Assembly: GCA_003447785.1 (NCBI GenBank)
Contig: DLYJ01000043.1
Location: 1-6,781 of the forward strand
Direction: 5' to 3'
From: Treponema sp.
Lineage (GTDB): Bacteria > Spirochaetota > Spirochaetia > Treponematales > Treponemataceae
DNA length: 6,781 nucleotides
Program-made: the position numbers and the translations under genes
The notes under the pieces: generated by a model
What the model was told of the DNA's origin: nothing
The model's database searches: none
The model's input: only the letters and a program-made list of their open reading frames with translations
Part shown: in pieces, positions 5,609-6,781 of the stretch
How positions within the stretch are numbered: position 1 is the stretch's first letter
Layout of the letters: each line of letters starts with the position of its first letter

Positions 5609-6781
5609 AAAGTACATTTCGGCAACATTGTAGAAAGAAACAGGGAATTGTTTGTATCCCATAAGTTTTTTATCCATTACAACGTTGTTGTGAAGGTCAG
5701 AAAGATAAACTGCCGGAGCCTGTTCAGCGAGGATGCGCTGGCATTCCTTGTAAAGCTCTACGCGTTTTGTCTGATCAACTTCTGTTTCTGCCGCTGTAAA
5801 TGCCCTGTCGTAATCTGCATTGTTAAAGCGGGTAAAGTTCTTTTTATATGTGGAGAAATAGCGGATGAGGATTTCTGAAGGATCAAGCTTTCCGCTGAAT
5901 GCAATTACAGTTGATTCATAATTGGCCTTTGAATAAACCTGATCGAGCCAGGTTGCCCATTCAATCGGTTCGATGGAACACTTGATGTTCAGGAGGGCAA
6001 GCTGAGAAGCGATAATCTGTGCAGCATTTACGTGCATAGGGTAACTTGCTGGAACCGTAATTTTGAGTTCAAAACCGTTTGGATAAGCTGATTTGCTCAT
6101 GTATTCCTTTGCTTTCTGAAGGTTGAAAGGAGTAACATCTGTTAATTTGTCGTTGTAGTACTCTGACATAAGAGGAGAGAAGTTTGAATAAATAATATCT
6201 CCGGCTCCGTCCAGAGCACCATCGATTACTTCCTGTTTATTAACGGCACAGCTGATTGCAAGACGAACGTTGAGATCGCTTAATTCAGGAACAGAAGTAT
6301 TCATGGCAAAAACCTGTGCCATGTTCTGAGGCCGGCCAATTACCTTAAATTTATCAGCCAGCGATTTTGCGTTACCTGCAGTAACTTTTTGAATCAAATC
6401 AAGCTGACCTGACTGGAGTGCGCTGATGGCAGCTGCTTCGTCACTTACGATGTGAATTTCTACAGTCGGGATTTTTGCGGCACGTTCAGGATTCCAGTAG
6501 TTGTCATTTTTAACGAGAGTAATTTTCTGATGAAGTTCGTAGCCGCCTAGTCTGTAAGGACCGGTTCCGTTTGCATTGAGTTTGCTGTATTCAAATCCCT
6601 GCTTGAGGATCGGCTGGATTGCAAGGAGAATAAATCCTGCGGCAGGCTTTTTGAGCTGAATTACAACAGTGTCGCTGTCAGGTGACGATACGGATTCAAC
6701 AATATGAAGTTTATCATTGCGTTTGGTGTATCCGTTCAAACCGACGAGATTCTGGTAAGTCCATACAACATCGTCTGCTGT
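5603..6781 (-). CDS. oppA: Peptide ABC transporter substrate-binding protein, OppA-like (SBP_bac_5), 5' end outside the window
   Basis: This is the extracytoplasmic binding protein that would deliver peptides to OppBCDF. The reading frame is open to the right edge, giving 392 visible residues plus the stop. The true start, signal peptide and any lipobox cysteine lie beyond the window. A TTG at 6737-6739 is simply an internal leucine codon. The visible part opens with TADDVVWTYQNL, the TAEDV-type motif found about 100 residues into SBP_bac_5 proteins. Next come NGTGPYRLGGYE (about 71-82 of the visible part) and KNDNYWNP (91-98), both hallmark segments of the family. The long alpha/beta C-terminal lobe ends in QAPAVYLSDLHNN and a short tail, giving a normal C-terminus. 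Binding proteins of this family carry peptides, nickel or other small ligands. Peptide is inferred from the neighbouring OppB/C/D/F-type genes. The stop codon lies in one arm of the inverted repeat before oppB. Confidence 0.92.
   Translation of the reverse strand, partial: TADDVVWTYQNLVGLNGYTKRNDKLHIVESVSSPDSDTVVIQLKKPAAGFILLAIQPILKQGFEYSKLNANGTGPYRLGGYELHQKITLVKNDNYWNPERAAKIPTVEIHIVSDEAAAISALQSGQLDLIQKVTAGNAKSLADKFKVIGRPQNMAQVFAMNTSVPELSDLNVRLAISCAVNKQEVIDGALDGAGDIIYSNFSPLMSEYYNDKLTDVTPFNLQKAKEYMSKSAYPNGFELKITVPASYPMHVNAAQIIASQLALLNIKCSIEPIEWATWLDQVYSKANYESTVIAFSGKLDPSEILIRYFSTYKKNFTRFNNADYDRAFTAAETEVDQTKRVELYKECQRILAEQAPAVYLSDLHNNVVMDKKLMGYKQFPVSFYNVAEMYFD

Noticed and set aside
6737..6739. 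TTG as the start codon of oppA
   Set aside because: The frame continues upstream without a stop to the window edge and encodes the conserved TADDVVWTY motif of SBP_bac_5 proteins, so this is an internal leucine codon.

Overview
The window is fully packed protein-coding DNA, with moderately AT-rich base composition as judged by eye, and holds seven genes. Five of them together encode one ABC importer of the oligopeptide/dipeptide class (OppABCDF-like; oppA runs off the right edge). The other two are a CoaBC pantothenate-pathway enzyme and an EamA-type membrane exporter. No rRNA, tRNA, CRISPR array or mobile element is visible. No non-coding stretch exceeds about 80 bases. The protein style and compact overlapping gene layout would fit a host-associated or anaerobic bacterium. 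A spirochaete such as Treponema is my best guess, but nothing in the sequence proves it and a Clostridia-type Firmicute is not excluded.

Layout from left to right. An EamA/DMT transporter lies on + (63-989) and runs tail-to-tail into oppF (979-1767, -). oppF, oppD (1757-2575, -) and oppC (2572-3393, -) form a tightly overlapping block transcribed leftward. An 80-base divergent intergenic region (3394-3473) separates oppC from coaBC (3474-4670, +). coaBC runs tail-to-tail into oppB (4641-5555, -), overlapping it by 30 bases. A 47-base gap carrying an inverted repeat precedes oppA (5603-6781, -, 5' end outside the window).

Functionally, OppA would capture the peptide outside the inner membrane, OppB and OppC form the membrane channel, and OppD and OppF hydrolyse ATP. 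The genes are in the canonical A-B-C-D-F order on one strand, but a housekeeping gene, coaBC, sits in the opposite direction between oppB and oppC. Transcription from the oppA promoter can reach oppCDF only by reading antisense through all of coaBC, unless oppCDF has its own promoter. A perfect TATAAT lies just upstream of the oppC GTG. This is the layout described elsewhere as a non-contiguous operon or excludon, and it is the most interesting feature here.

A second pattern concerns translation starts. The internal genes oppD and oppF have strong GGAGGT Shine-Dalgarno sites. The three genes that must begin a transcript (the EamA gene, coaBC and, if it has its own promoter, oppC) have no Shine-Dalgarno sequence. 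Each instead has a TANNNT -10-like hexamer 5-6 bases before the start codon, which suggests leaderless mRNAs.
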